33,753 nt of DNA. Origin: Nevskiales bacterium. GTDB taxonomy: Bacteria > Pseudomonadota > Gammaproteobacteria > Steroidobacterales > GCA-2729495. How positions within the stretch are numbered: the first letter of the stretch is position 1; every line of letters starts with the position of its first letter. Below the pieces are notes generated by a model. The model ran no database searches, was not told where the DNA came from, and saw nothing but the letters and a program-made list of their open reading frames with translations. Where the stretch lies: assembly GCA_011526045.1 (NCBI GenBank), contig WYBE01000037.1:1-33753 (forward strand), in the 5' to 3' direction. The translations under genes and the position numbers were made by a program. Below are positions 16,920 to 26,100 of the stretch, one piece after another.

Positions 16920-17666
16920 GTGAGTACAAGCACTGGCAAGGTCATCGCGACAGCACGCGAGCTTCTCGCAGGCGCTCCCGACGGCATTCGCTATGCGAAG
17001 CTCCATCAGCGAATCGCTGCCCAGTTCCCCGACATCCCACCCAACACGATCCATGGAGCATTGCACAAATTCCGCTCGGAGCTTCCGGCGGAGATCTACC
17101 AACCTGCAAAGGGTCTATATCGCGCTATCAAGTTCCGCGAAGAGACTCAACCTCCGGAGGTCGTTCCTACGCCAAAGCCTACGGCGGCAAAAATCAGAGA
17201 AGATGCCTTCTATGAGCCGTTTGCCGACTGGCTGGTTAATGAGCTAGAAGAATGCACTAACGCTATTGCTGTAGGCGGCAATGTTTTCCGTGACAAATGG
17301 GGAACTCCAGACGTCATTGGCATCCGAGAAGCAAAGCGGAGTGACATCATCAAGCCGCCAACCGAGATTGTCACAGCCGAGATCAAGATTGATCAGAGCG
17401 GCCTCATCACAGCCTTTGGCCAGTGTTGCTCTTACAAGCTCTTTTCTCATCGCGCCTACATCGTTGTCCCCGAAAACTCCGCCGAAGAAGACATTTCGAG
17501 ACTAGACGCCCTGGCACGCATCTTCGGCATCGGATTCATCCTGTTCAATGCATCCAGCCCCAAGGAGCCTTCGTTCTCAATCCGCGTTCGCGCCGCGCGC
17601 CACGAACCCGATGTCTTCTACGTCAACAAGTACCTCAAGCTCATCGAGCGAGAGCTGTTTGGGTAG
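16920..17666 (+). CDS. Winged-helix plus PD-(D/E)xK nuclease-like protein (cassette 2)
   Basis: 248 aa from a GTG at 16920 with GGAG ten bases upstream; an ATG at 16900 is out of use because it meets a stop at once. Residues ~1-72 look like a winged-helix domain of HARE-HTH/HB1 type (GIRYAKLHQRIAAQF, IHGALHKF, KGLYR). Residues ~92-248 look like a restriction-endonuclease fold: GTPDVIGI with D131, then TAEIKID with E154 and K156, then QCCSYKLFSHRAYIVVP, a common helix/strand pattern after the active site. It probably binds and may cut DNA, and could be a stand-alone defence nuclease or a type II-like restriction subunit without a methylase. Cleavage activity is inferred. Confidence 0.65.
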   Translation: MSTSTGKVIATARELLAGAPDGIRYAKLHQRIAAQFPDIPPNTIHGALHKFRSELPAEIYQPAKGLYRAIKFREETQPPEVVPTPKPTAAKIREDAFYEPFADWLVNELEECTNAIAVGGNVFRDKWGTPDVIGIREAKRSDIIKPPTEIVTAEIKIDQSGLITAFGQCCSYKLFSHRAYIVVPENSAEEDISRLDALARIFGIGFILFNASSPKEPSFSIRVRAARHEPDVFYVNKYLKLIERELFG

Positions 17667-17674
17667 CGAGGCAT

Positions 17675-17767
17675 GGCTAACTATGCGCTCAAGCGGACCT
17701 GCGCGGGCAAGTTTCAAATTACTTCACACACCCCGGCCGCGCAGGCCGCTTAGCTTAGGCGTTAGAC
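17675..17767 (+). other. attC recombination site 2
   Basis: The outer cores are GGCTAAC (17675-17681) and GTTAGAC (17761-17767). The inner arms AAGCGGACCTGCGCGG (17691-17706) and CCGCGCAGGCCGCTT (17737-17751) are complementary except for one extra A, the expected extrahelical base. This is a well-formed attC. The next unit begins TTAGACATCC and holds hsdM; I found no attC starting with its complement downstream, so the restriction operon is not shown to be a cassette. Confidence 0.9.
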
Positions 17768-17816
17768 ATCCCCAACGAAGCGGAACCAATACCGAGAACG
17801 ACCGGAAGGTGAACGC

Positions 17817-19976
17817 GTGAACCACAGCGAGATCGTCAGCTTCCTCTGGGGCGTCGCCGACCTCATTCGTGACACATTCAAGCGCGGAAAGTATCAGGAC
17901 GTCATCCTGCCGCTCACCGTGCTACGCCGCCTGGATTGTGTCCTGGGGGATACCAAAGCCAAAGTCCTCGAACGGCGGGGACAGCTCAAAGGCAAGGGGC
18001 TCGAGGACCTCGATGCGCAACTTCGACGCGCCTCAGGCTTCGCTTTCTACAACACCTCCCGCTATGACTTCGAGAAGCTGCTCGCTGATGCGCCGCACCT
18101 CGCTGCCAACCTGCGCAACTACATCGCCGGGTTCAGCCCGAACATGCGTGAGGTGCTCGAGAAGTTCGACTTCGACAACACGATCAGCAAGCTCGACGAG
18201 GCAGGCCTGCTCTTCCAGGTCCTTGAACGGTTCAAGAACGTCGATCTGCACCCGGACAGGATCGACAACCCGACGATGGGGACGATCTTCGAGGAGCTGA
18301 TCCGCAAGTTCAACGAGGCGCTGAACGAGAATCCCGGCGAGCACTTCACGCCGCGCGACGTGGTGCACCTGATGGTGGACCTGATGCTGGCCGGCGACTC
18401 CGACCGCATCCGGCGCAAAGGGATCGTCTGCACGGTCTACGATCCATGCTGCGGCTCCGGCGGCATGCTCATGATCACGAAGGAGCACATCACCGCCGGC
18501 CTGCGCAAGAACGGCGAGCTGCTCCGGCCCGCGATCAACCCGAACGCGGAGATCCACCTCTTCGGCCAGGAGGTGAACCCGGAGACATGGGCGATTTCGA
18601 AGTCGGACCTTTTCATGAAGGATCCGACCGGACGCGATGCCGACAACATCGCCTACGGCACCGTGCTTTCCAACGACAAGCACGCCGGCCGGTCCTTCGA
18701 CTACCTGATCGCCAATCCCCCCTACGGCAAGGACTGGAAGCGCGACGATGACGCCGTGCGCGCCGAGCACGAGCGCGGCGCTGCGGGCCGCTACGCTCCC
18801 GGGCTGCCGCGGATCAGCGACGGCCAGCTCCTCTTCCTCCTGCACATGCTGGCGCACACGAAGGAGCCGAAGGAGGGCGGCTCGCGCGTCGCCATCATCA
18901 TGAACGGCTCGCCGCTCTTCACCGGCGACGCGGGCAGCGGCGAGAGCGAGATCCGTCGCTACATCCTGGAGCACGACTTGCTTGAGGCGCTGATCGCGCT
19001 TCCCGAGCAGCTCTTCTACAACACGGGAATCGCCACCTACGTCTGGGTAGTGACCAACCGCAAGGCACCGGCGCGCAGCGGCAAGGTGCAGCTCATCGAC
19101 GCGACCTCGTTCTGGGTGCCGATGCGCAAGAGCCTCGGCGACAAGCGGCGCGAGATCCCGCTGGACAAGGCGCAGGACATCGTGAGGCTCCTCGCCGAGT
19201 TCAACGATGGCGAGACGCGCCGGGTCACGAAGGACGGCAAGGAGGTAGAGGTCGTCGTCAGCCGCGTCTTCCCGACGACGGACTTCGGCTTCCGCAAGAT
19301 CACCGTCGAGCGTCCGCTGCGGCTCAACTTTCAGGCGAGCGCCGAGCGCATCTCGCGGCTCGAGGAGGAGAAGGGCTTCCAGTCGCTCGCGCAGTCGAAG
19401 AAGAAGGGCGCGGCCGGCGCGAAGGGGCAGGCCGAGGGCCGCGAGCAGCAGGAGGCGATCCGCGCCCTCGTGCGCGGGCTCCCGTCCACCCTGTTCAAGG
19501 ACCGCGCCGAGTTCGAAGGCGCGCTCGATGCCGCCGTCCGGAAGGCGGGCCAGAAGCTCCCGGCGCCCGTCCGCAAGGCGATCCTCTCCGCACTCTCCGA
19601 GCGCGACGAGACGGCCGCCATCTGCCGCGATGCCGACGGCAATCCCGAACCCGATCCCGAACTGCGCGACACCGAGAGCGTCCCGCTGCCCGCCGGCGAC
19701 GATCCCGTGGATGCCGACGGCGTGACGGCTAGCGTCCACGCGTTCTTCGAGCGCGAGGTGAAGCCCCACGTGCCGGACGCCTGGATCGACACGACGAAGC
19801 GCGACTCCAGGGACGGTCGCGTCGGCTTCATCGGCTACGAGATCAACTTCAACCGTTACTTCTACCGCTACACCCCGCCGCGCCCCCTCGAGGAGATCGA
19901 AGCCGACATCCGGGCGATCGAGGGCGACATCGTGCGGATGCTGGCGGAGGTGACGGGGACGACCGCTGGACCGTAG
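17817..19976 (+). CDS. hsdM: Type I restriction-modification DNA methyltransferase subunit
   Basis: 719 aa, starting at GTG 17817 with GGAAGGTG just upstream. The N-terminal helical HsdM domain (residues ~5-150) is followed by the N6-adenine methylase core: HFTPRDVV (176-183), motif I DPCCGSGGML (209-218) and motif IV NPPYG (300-304). It is longer than a typical ~500-aa HsdM; residues ~520-719 add a lysine-rich, then acidic extension ending in a coiled-coil-like tail, which may contact HsdS. It methylates adenines in the target set by HsdS and forms part of the restriction complex. It is the first gene after attC2 and is separated from the rest of the operon by two palindromes and abiEi-abiEii. 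Confidence 0.93.
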   Translation: MNHSEIVSFLWGVADLIRDTFKRGKYQDVILPLTVLRRLDCVLGDTKAKVLERRGQLKGKGLEDLDAQLRRASGFAFYNTSRYDFEKLLADAPHLAANLRNYIAGFSPNMREVLEKFDFDNTISKLDEAGLLFQVLERFKNVDLHPDRIDNPTMGTIFEELIRKFNEALNENPGEHFTPRDVVHLMVDLMLAGDSDRIRRKGIVCTVYDPCCGSGGMLMITKEHITAGLRKNGELLRPAINPNAEIHLFGQEVNPETWAISKSDLFMKDPTGRDADNIAYGTVLSNDKHAGRSFDYLIANPPYGKDWKRDDDAVRAEHERGAAGRYAPGLPRISDGQLLFLLHMLAHTKEPKEGGSRVAIIMNGSPLFTGDAGSGESEIRRYILEHDLLEALIALPEQLFYNTGIATYVWVVTNRKAPARSGKVQLIDATSFWVPMRKSLGDKRREIPLDKAQDIVRLLAEFNDGETRRVTKDGKEVEVVVSRVFPTTDFGFRKITVERPLRLNFQASAERISRLEEEKGFQSLAQSKKKGAAGAKGQAEGREQQEAIRALVRGLPSTLFKDRAEFEGALDAAVRKAGQKLPAPVRKAILSALSERDETAAICRDADGNPEPDPELRDTESVPLPAGDDPVDADGVTASVHAFFEREVKPHVPDAWIDTTKRDSRDGRVGFIGYEINFNRYFYRYTPPRPLEEIEADIRAIEGDIVRMLAEVTGTTAGP

Positions 19977-19985
19977 AGGAGACAG

Positions 19986-20017
19986 AACGTCGGCACTTAC
20001 GCACAAGTGCCGACGTT
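19986..20017. promoter_or_regulatory. Palindrome 1 upstream of abiEi (operator and/or hsdM terminator)
   Basis: AACGTCGGCACTT (19986-19998) and AAGTGCCGACGTT (20005-20017) are a perfect 13-bp inverted repeat with a 6-nt loop, followed by TT and a mismatched extension (AGACA/TGTCT). It starts 9 bp after the hsdM stop, so it could end hsdM transcription. It shares the GTCGG-ACTT element with palindrome 2, which fits a regulator with two inverted-repeat sites, as described for AbiEi. Confidence 0.55.
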
Positions 20018-20040
20018 TTGTGTCTCAGCACATCGCTTCC

Positions 20041-20078
20041 CGAAAGGTCGGGACTTGTTATCAAACCCCGACCTTTCG
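20041..20078. promoter_or_regulatory. Palindrome 2 upstream of abiEi, candidate AbiEi operator
   Basis: CGAAAGGTCGGG (20041-20052) and CCCGACCTTTCG (20067-20078) form a perfect 12-bp inverted repeat around 14 nt. The repeat spans the -35 element and ends at the edge of the -10 element of the predicted abiEi promoter, the position expected of a repressing operator. AbiEi antitoxins are known to autorepress through inverted repeats; binding here is inferred. Confidence 0.6.
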
Positions 20079-20084
20079 TATCAT
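20056..20084 (+). promoter_or_regulatory. Predicted abiEi promoter
   Basis: TTGTTA (20056-20061), a 17-bp spacer and TATCAT (20079-20084) give a good sigma70 match. The predicted transcript start is about 3 nt before the abiEi ATG and no Shine-Dalgarno site exists, so the message may be leaderless. Confidence 0.5.
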
Positions 20085-20093
20085 CCCTTCGAA

Positions 20094-20696
20094 ATGGTGA
20101 GATCGAGCAGGAATCGAGCGCTGCGGGTGATCGAGGAGAAGGGGCTCACGCGCCCCAGGGATCTCGAGGCCCATGGCATCACTCGGGCGCAACTTGCCCG
20201 ACTGGTGAAGCAGGGACTTGTCCTGCGGCAGGCCCGGGGCGTCTACGTCGCCACCCGGCACGCGCTCACGGCCGGGCACACGCTGGCGCAGGTCGCGAAG
20301 CGCGTGCCGGAGGGGGTCTTCTGCCTGCTGACGGCGCTGCGCTTCCACGGGCTGACGACTCAATCCCCCGCAGAGGTCTGGATCGCGCTGCCCGAGAAAG
20401 CGCGCCGCCCGCGCCTCGACTATCCCCGGTTGCGCGTGGCGCGCTTCTCGGGCGAGGCCCTGAGCGAGGGCATCCAGGAGCACCGCATCGAGGGTGTCAC
20501 GATCCGCGTCTACTCCCCCGCCAAGACAGTCGCCGATTGCTTCAAGTACCGGAACAAGATCGGCGTCGATGTCGCGGTCGAGGCCCTGCGCGACTTCAGC
20601 CGCAAGCACCGTGGAGGCGCCACGGACCTCGCCCGCTTCGCGCGGATCTGCCGCGTCACGCGGATCCTGCAGCCCTACCTGGACGCGATCGCATGA
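20094..20696 (+). CDS. abiEi: AbiEi-type antitoxin / transcriptional regulator
   Basis: 200 aa from the ATG at 20094; a longer in-frame start would run through palindrome 2. The N-terminal ~60 residues form a winged helix (GLTRPRDLEAHGITRAQLAR, then LVKQGLVLRQARGVYV) as in the AbiEi antitoxin N-terminal domain. The rest (ALRFHGLTTQSPAEVWIALP, EGVTIRVYSPAKTVADCFKYR) matches the AbiEi C-terminal domain. In known type IV toxin-antitoxin systems AbiEi neutralises AbiEii without binding it and represses its own promoter. It overlaps abiEii by ATGA. Its insertion between hsdM and hsdS is unusual. Confidence 0.87.
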   Translation: MVRSSRNRALRVIEEKGLTRPRDLEAHGITRAQLARLVKQGLVLRQARGVYVATRHALTAGHTLAQVAKRVPEGVFCLLTALRFHGLTTQSPAEVWIALPEKARRPRLDYPRLRVARFSGEALSEGIQEHRIEGVTIRVYSPAKTVADCFKYRNKIGVDVAVEALRDFSRKHRGGATDLARFARICRVTRILQPYLDAIA

Positions 20697-21628
20697 GCGG
20701 CAAGCCCAACCTCGCCGCCTCCGTCGCCGCGCGCCTGCTCAACCGCGCCAGGCAGGCGGGCGACGACTACCAGACCCTGCTGACGAGCTACTGCCTCGAA
20801 CGCTTCCTCTATCGACTCGCCATCTCCGACCGCCGCGAGCGGTTCGTGCTCAAGGGCGCGATGCTCCTGCGACTCTGGTCTGACCGGCCGTACCGAGCCA
20901 CCCTCGACCTCGACCTGCTGCGCCGGGGCGACGGCGCGTTCGACGCGATTCGCGAGGACCTCCGTGCGATCATCGCGACGCCGGCCCCGGCTGATGCCGT
21001 GGAGTTCGACGGCGAGCGTATCGGCATCGAGGCGATACGCGCCGAGGACGAATACGCCGGCACGCGCGCTACGCTGCCGGCGCGCTGCGGCAGTGCGCGC
21101 CTCATGCTTCAGATCGACATGGGTCTGGCGGACGCAGTATGGCCGGCACCGCAGACCCGTACGTTTCCGACCCTGCTCGACTTCCCGGCCCCCGAACTGC
21201 TCGTCTACCCGCGTGAGGCCGTGGTGGCGGAAAAGGTCGAAGCCATGGTGGTGCTCGGCGACCGGAACAGCCGGATCAAGGACTTCTTCGACCTGCACCA
21301 TATGGCAACCCGGTTCGAGTTCGATCGCGCCACGCTGGCCGAGGCGGTGCGGCGGACCTTCGAGCGACGACGCACGCCGATTCCCCAGGACCAGCCCATC
21401 GCGCTCACGCGCGCGTACTGGGGCAACCCGTCCCGGCCAGCGCAGGTGCGCGCGTTCGCCCGGCGCGCTCGGATCGCTGTGGCCGAGGACTTCGCCGACG
21501 AATGCGCGCGGACGCTCGACGCGTTCGTCTCGCCGGTGCTGCAGGATCTTCGCAGCGAGCGAGCGGCCGTGGGCACCTGGCCGCCGGGAGGCCCGTGGTC
21601 GCAGCGACTGCCAACGGAGACGCGATGA
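20693..21628 (+). CDS. abiEii: AbiEii-type nucleotidyltransferase toxin
   Basis: 311 aa, starting in an ATGA overlap with abiEi. The nucleotidyltransferase fold is indicated by FVLKGAMLLRLW (51-62) in place of the GS-containing helix, then TLDLDLL with D72 and D74 as metal ligands, and the later VAEKVEAMVVLGDRNSRIKD segment with FFDL (residues ~178-202), which matches the Lys/Asp motif of AbiEii. Known members are toxic NTases (some modify tRNA acceptor ends) that cause abortive infection when unchecked. The stop overlaps the following 63-aa ORF by ATGA. Activity is inferred from motif retention. Confidence 0.87.
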   Translation: MSGKPNLAASVAARLLNRARQAGDDYQTLLTSYCLERFLYRLAISDRRERFVLKGAMLLRLWSDRPYRATLDLDLLRRGDGAFDAIREDLRAIIATPAPADAVEFDGERIGIEAIRAEDEYAGTRATLPARCGSARLMLQIDMGLADAVWPAPQTRTFPTLLDFPAPELLVYPREAVVAEKVEAMVVLGDRNSRIKDFFDLHHMATRFEFDRATLAEAVRRTFERRRTPIPQDQPIALTRAYWGNPSRPAQVRAFARRARIAVAEDFADECARTLDAFVSPVLQDLRSERAAVGTWPPGGPWSQRLPTETR

Positions 21629-21816
21629 CCACCAGCTGCCGACCTTCGCGCGAACTCCTCGCAGATCGCTACGGCACAATCAAGCGAAGCCGGTTGCCGA
21701 TCCGGACGCGCGGCGAGTTCAGGAAAGCCGACCTCGACGCGCGGCAGGCGCTCTATCAGAAGCTCGCGGAGCGGATCTGGAATCCGGGGCGACTGGCGGA
21801 GGAGGCGGCGTCGTGA
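21625..21816 (+). CDS. Small 63-aa protein between abiEii and hsdS, unknown
   Basis: 63 aa with both ends in 4-base overlaps: ATGA with abiEii before and GTGA with hsdS after, which argues that it is translated. The sequence is basic and helical in its C-terminal half (EFRKADLDARQALYQKLAER) with no membrane segment and no recognised domain. Its position suggests a coupling or regulatory peptide in the toxin-restriction operon, or a DNA-binding helper; neither is shown. Confidence 0.6.
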   Translation: MTTSCRPSRELLADRYGTIKRSRLPIRTRGEFRKADLDARQALYQKLAERIWNPGRLAEEAAS

Positions 21817-23189
21817 GCGCCGTTTCGCGCACCCCCGAGGAAGGGCTGCGGCGGCGCTTCAAGCCGTACCCGTCGTACAAAGTCTCCGGCATCGAGTGGC
21901 TGGGGGAGATGCCAGCAGATTGGGAGGCGAAACGGCTAAAAAACTGCGTCCAACGATTGGAGTCGGGAGGCACTCCGGAGTCGGACAACTTTGAGTATTG
22001 GACGGACGATGAATCAGGAGTGCCTTGGGTCGCGATCTCGGACATGACGCGGTCGTTCCACATACACGATACCGCGAAGCGTCTGACTGATCGGGGACTC
22101 CACTCGAAACACCTGCCTATTGTTCCATCAGGAACACTCCTGTACTCGATGTATGCGTCGCTTGGGAAAGTCGCCCTGCTGGAGATCGACGCTGCTGTGA
22201 ACCAAGCGATTCTCGGCGTTGTCACGCGAAACGAACTTGTATTGCGGGACTTCCTGCGCTGGTGGCTTGAGTTCATGCAGAACCACGTCCAGCTGCTGTC
22301 CTCGAGCAACACGCAGGACAATCTGAATGCGGACAAAGTGCGGAAGATGCCAGTCTTCGTCCCCCGGCCAGACGAGCAGCGCGCCATCGCCGCGTTCCTC
22401 GACCGGGAGACGGCGCGGATCGATGCGCTGGTGGCGAAGAAGGAGCGGCTGATCGAGCTGCTCCAGGAGAAGCGCACCGCGCTCATCACCCGCGCCGTCA
22501 CCAAGGGCCTCGACCCGACCGTCCCCATGAAGGACTCCGGCGTCGAGTGGCTGGGGGAGATTCCGGCGCATTGGGACGTAAACCGGACGAAGTTCGCTGC
22601 TCGGCTCCGATCCGGACACACGCCAAGCCGGCAGCACCCGGAATACTGGGTGGAATGCACCATTCCCTGGTTCGGGCTAGCCGACGTCTGGCAGATCCGC
22701 GACGGACAAGTCGAGTACGTTTACGAGACCAGCGAGAAGATCAGCGAGCTTGGGCTTGCGAATTCGGCTGCACGATTGCTCCCGAAGGGCACCGTCATGC
22801 TGTCGCGAACAGCGTCCGTGGGATTCTCTGCGATTATGGGCGTCGACATGGCGACCACACAGGACTTTGCAAACTGGGTTTGTGGCCCGACGCTTCGCGC
22901 TGAGTACATGCTCTACGTTTTCCGCTCGATGCAACATGAGTTCCGGCGGCTGACGATGGGCTCAACGCATCAGACGATCTACATGCCAGACGTAGGACGC
23001 TTCTCGGCGCCGATTCCGCCGCTCCCCGAACAAGAGCTAATTGTCTCGGTCATTCGAAAGGAAGCGGCACGCATCGACACCCTCATCGCCAAGATCCGCG
23101 ACGCCATCGAGCGCCTCAAGGAACTCCGCACCGCGCTCATCTCCGCCGCGGTGACGGGCAAGATCGACGTACGGAAGGAGGCCGCGTGA
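21813..23189 (+). CDS. hsdS: Type I restriction-modification specificity subunit
   Basis: 458 aa from GTG 21813 in a GTGA overlap. Two target-recognition domains are introduced by near-duplicates, SGIEWLGEMPADW (residue 25 on) and SGVEWLGEIPAHW (about residue 242 on). Each is followed by the central coiled-coil repeat (DEQRAIAAFLDRETARIDAL and PEQELIVSVIRKEAARIDTL). The two-fold repeat is the standard HsdS plan for a bipartite recognition sequence; the sequence recognised cannot be read from the protein. Both recognition domains are visibly less GC-rich than the flanking conserved repeats, as expected if recognition domains are exchanged horizontally. Confidence 0.93.
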   Translation: MSAVSRTPEEGLRRRFKPYPSYKVSGIEWLGEMPADWEAKRLKNCVQRLESGGTPESDNFEYWTDDESGVPWVAISDMTRSFHIHDTAKRLTDRGLHSKHLPIVPSGTLLYSMYASLGKVALLEIDAAVNQAILGVVTRNELVLRDFLRWWLEFMQNHVQLLSSSNTQDNLNADKVRKMPVFVPRPDEQRAIAAFLDRETARIDALVAKKERLIELLQEKRTALITRAVTKGLDPTVPMKDSGVEWLGEIPAHWDVNRTKFAARLRSGHTPSRQHPEYWVECTIPWFGLADVWQIRDGQVEYVYETSEKISELGLANSAARLLPKGTVMLSRTASVGFSAIMGVDMATTQDFANWVCGPTLRAEYMLYVFRSMQHEFRRLTMGSTHQTIYMPDVGRFSAPIPPLPEQELIVSVIRKEAARIDTLIAKIRDAIERLKELRTALISAAVTGKIDVRKEAA

Positions 23190-26100
23190 GCCCCGAGATC
23201 TCCGAGCGCGCCTTCGAGCGGGCGATCGAGTGCGCCCTCCTCCAGTACGGCCCCGACGCCTGCGCGGGCGACGCTTCTGCCGTGCGCGAGACGCCGCCGC
23301 CCTACGGCGAGAACCCGCCGGGCGGCTACCGCAGGCGCAGGCTCGAAGACTACGACCGCGCCCTCTGCCTGCTGCCGCGCGACGCGGTCGATTTCGTCCT
23401 CGCCACGCAGCTCAAGGAGTGGAAGAAGCTCGAGCAGCACCACGGCGCGGCTGTACGCGAGCAGTTCCTGAAGCGCTTAGCCTCCGAGATCGAGCGGCGC
23501 GGCGCGCTCGACGTGCTCAGGAACGGCCTCAAGGACTCGGGCTGCAAGTTCCGGCTGGCCTACTTCCGTCCCGCGAGCGGGCTCAACGAGGAGACGCGGC
23601 GGCTGCACGCCGCGAACCTGTTCGCCGTCGTTCGCCAGCTCCGCTACAGCACGACGAACGAGAACAGTCTCGACCTCGTGCTGTTCCTGAACGGCATCCC
23701 GATCTTCACGGCCGAACTCAAGAACCCGCTCACCGGGCAGGACGTCGAGGACGCGATCCGCCAGTACAAGACCGACCGCGATCCGCGCGAGCTGCTCCTC
23801 ACCTACGGCCGCTGCCTCGCGCATTTCGCCGTCGACCCGGACCTCATCTACGTGACGTCGCACCTCGCCGGCGCGCGGACGCGCTTCCTGCCCTTCAACC
23901 AGGGCAAGTTCGGCGGCGCCGGCAACCCGCCCGTGCCGCCCACGAAGACGGGCTACGCCACCGCGTACCTCTGGGAAGAGACCTGGTCGCGCGACAGCGT
24001 GCTGGATCTGGTGCGCCAGTTCATCCACGAGGTCGAGGAGGAGGACGAGAAGGGCAGGAAGACGGGCAAGCGCTTTCTCATCTTCCCGCGCTACCAGCAG
24101 CTCGACTGCGTGCGCCGGCTCCTTGCCGACGCGCGCGTGAGGGGCGCCGGGCAGCGCTACCTCGTCCAGCACTCGGCGGGGAGCGGCAAGAGCTTCACCA
24201 TCGCCTGGCTCGCGCACCAGCTCTCGACGCTGCACGACGCGAGCGACCGGCGCGTCTTCGATTCGATCGTGGTCATCACCGACCGCCGCGTGCTCGACCG
24301 CCAGCTGCAGACGACGATGCGCCAGTTCGAGCAGACGCTGGGAGTGGTCGAGAACATCGACACCACGTCACGCCAGTTGAAGGACGCGCTCGAATCGGGC
24401 AAGACGATCATCGTCACCACGCTCCAGAAGTTCCCGGTGATCGCCAAGGAGATCGGCGAGCTGCCGGGCCAGCGCTTCGCCGTGATCGTGGACGAGGCGC
24501 ACTCCTCGCAGTCGGGCGAGAGTACGAAGAGCTTGAAGGCCGTGCTCGCCTCGGGCTCGCTCGAGGCCGCCGAGGCGGAAGAGGCCAGCGCGGCGACGCC
24601 GGAGGAGGAACTCGAGAGCGCCGTCCTCGCCGAGATGGAGCGGCGCGGGCGGCTGCCGAATCTCTCCACGTTCGCCTTCACCGCCACGCCCAAGCCGAAG
24701 ACGCTCGAGCTGTTCGGCGTGAAGCGCCCCGACGGCAAGTTCGGCCCCTTCCACCTCTACAGCATGCGCCAGGCGATCGAGGAGGGCTTCATCCTCGACG
24801 TGCTGGCGAGCTACACCACCTACAAGGCGTACTGGCGGCTCATGCGGAAGGTCGATACCGACCCGCGCTACGACAAGAAGAAGGCCGAGTACCTGATCAA
24901 GTCGTTCGTCGAGCTGCACCCGCACGCGATCAGCGAGAAGGTAAAGATCTGCGTAGAGCACTTTGCAGCGCAGGCGCAGGGGGAGATCGGCGGCAAGGCA
25001 AAGGCGATGATCGTCACACGCTCGCGCCTGCACGCGGTGCGCTACAAGCTCGCGGTGGACAAGTATCTCGCCGAGCGCGGCTACCCGTTCAAGGCGTTGG
25101 TTGCCTTCTCGGGCACCGTTCAGGATGGCGGGCAGTCATACACCGAAGCGAACATGAACGGCTTCTCTGAAGCGCAGACCGCGAAGACCTTCGAGCGCCC
25201 CGAATATCGCTTCCTGATCGTCGCCAACAAGTTCCAGACCGGCTTCGACCAGCCGCTGCTGCACACGATGTACGTGGACAAGAAGCTCGGCGGCGTGAAC
25301 GCGGTGCAGACGCTCTCGCGGCTCAACCGAACGCATCCGGAGAAGAAGGGCACGCTGGTGCTCGACTTCGCCAACGAGGCCGACGAGATCAAGGCCGCCT
25401 TCGAACCCTATTACGAGACCACGCTGCTCTCCGAGGCCACCGACCCGAACCTGCTCTACGAGATCCAGACCCGCCTCGCCGCCTTCCCCGTCTACACCGA
25501 GGCCGACGTGGAGACGTTCGCCAGGGTCTACTTCGACCCCAAGGCGACCCAGGACCGGCTCTACGCGGTGCTCGCGCCGCTGGTCGAACGCTTCGGGCAG
25601 TTGCCGGAGGAGGAGCGCGCGGACTTCCGCGGCCAGCTCACCGACTACGTGCGGCTCTACGCCTTCCTCGCGCAGGTGCTCACCTTCGCCGACGCCGATC
25701 TCGAGAAGCTCTACGTGTTCGCACGGCACCTGCGCAGGCTGCTGCCCGCTGATCGTGAGGCGCTGCCATACGAAGTGCAGCAGAACATCGACATGGAGTC
25801 GTACCGGATCCAGCAGACGGGGAGCGGGAAGATCGCGCTGGAGCGCAAGCCGGGAGTACTGGATCCCGCGGGCAGCCGGACACTCCAGGGCACGACGCCT
25901 GAGGAGCTGGAGACCCTCTCCCGCATCATCGCCGAGCTGAACGAACGTTTTGGGCTCAACCTCGGCCCCGAGCACCGCGTGACCCTCGGCCAGATGATGG
26001 AGAAGCTGGACGACGACGCTGCCCTGGACGCCGCGGCTCGCGTGAACACCCGCGAGAACGTCCGCCTGACCTTCGACCAGAAGGTCGAGCACGTGATCCA

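Larger units (their letters stand above)
16015..17767 (+). mobile_element. Two integron-type gene cassettes in tandem
   Basis: Both cassettes show the diagnostic pairing between the first bases of a cassette and the first bases of its own attC. Cassette 1 starts GTTAGCGTGC (16015-16024) and its attC starts GCACGCTAAC (16802-16811), an exact reverse complement of ten bases. Cassette 2 starts TTAGCCATGC (16894-16903) and its attC starts GCATGGCTAAC (17671-17681). Each holds one plus-strand gene nearly filling the unit, and each gene is visibly less GC-rich than the neighbouring chromosome. No intI gene lies in the window, so this is a cassette cluster without a visible integrase. Confidence 0.85.

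Noticed and set aside
18033..20006. 657-codon open frame on the minus strand opposite hsdM
   Set aside because: The plus strand encodes a methyltransferase with intact motifs; in high-GC DNA the antisense frame stays open by codon bias, and its translation shows only low-complexity Arg/Val/Ala/Gly sequence.
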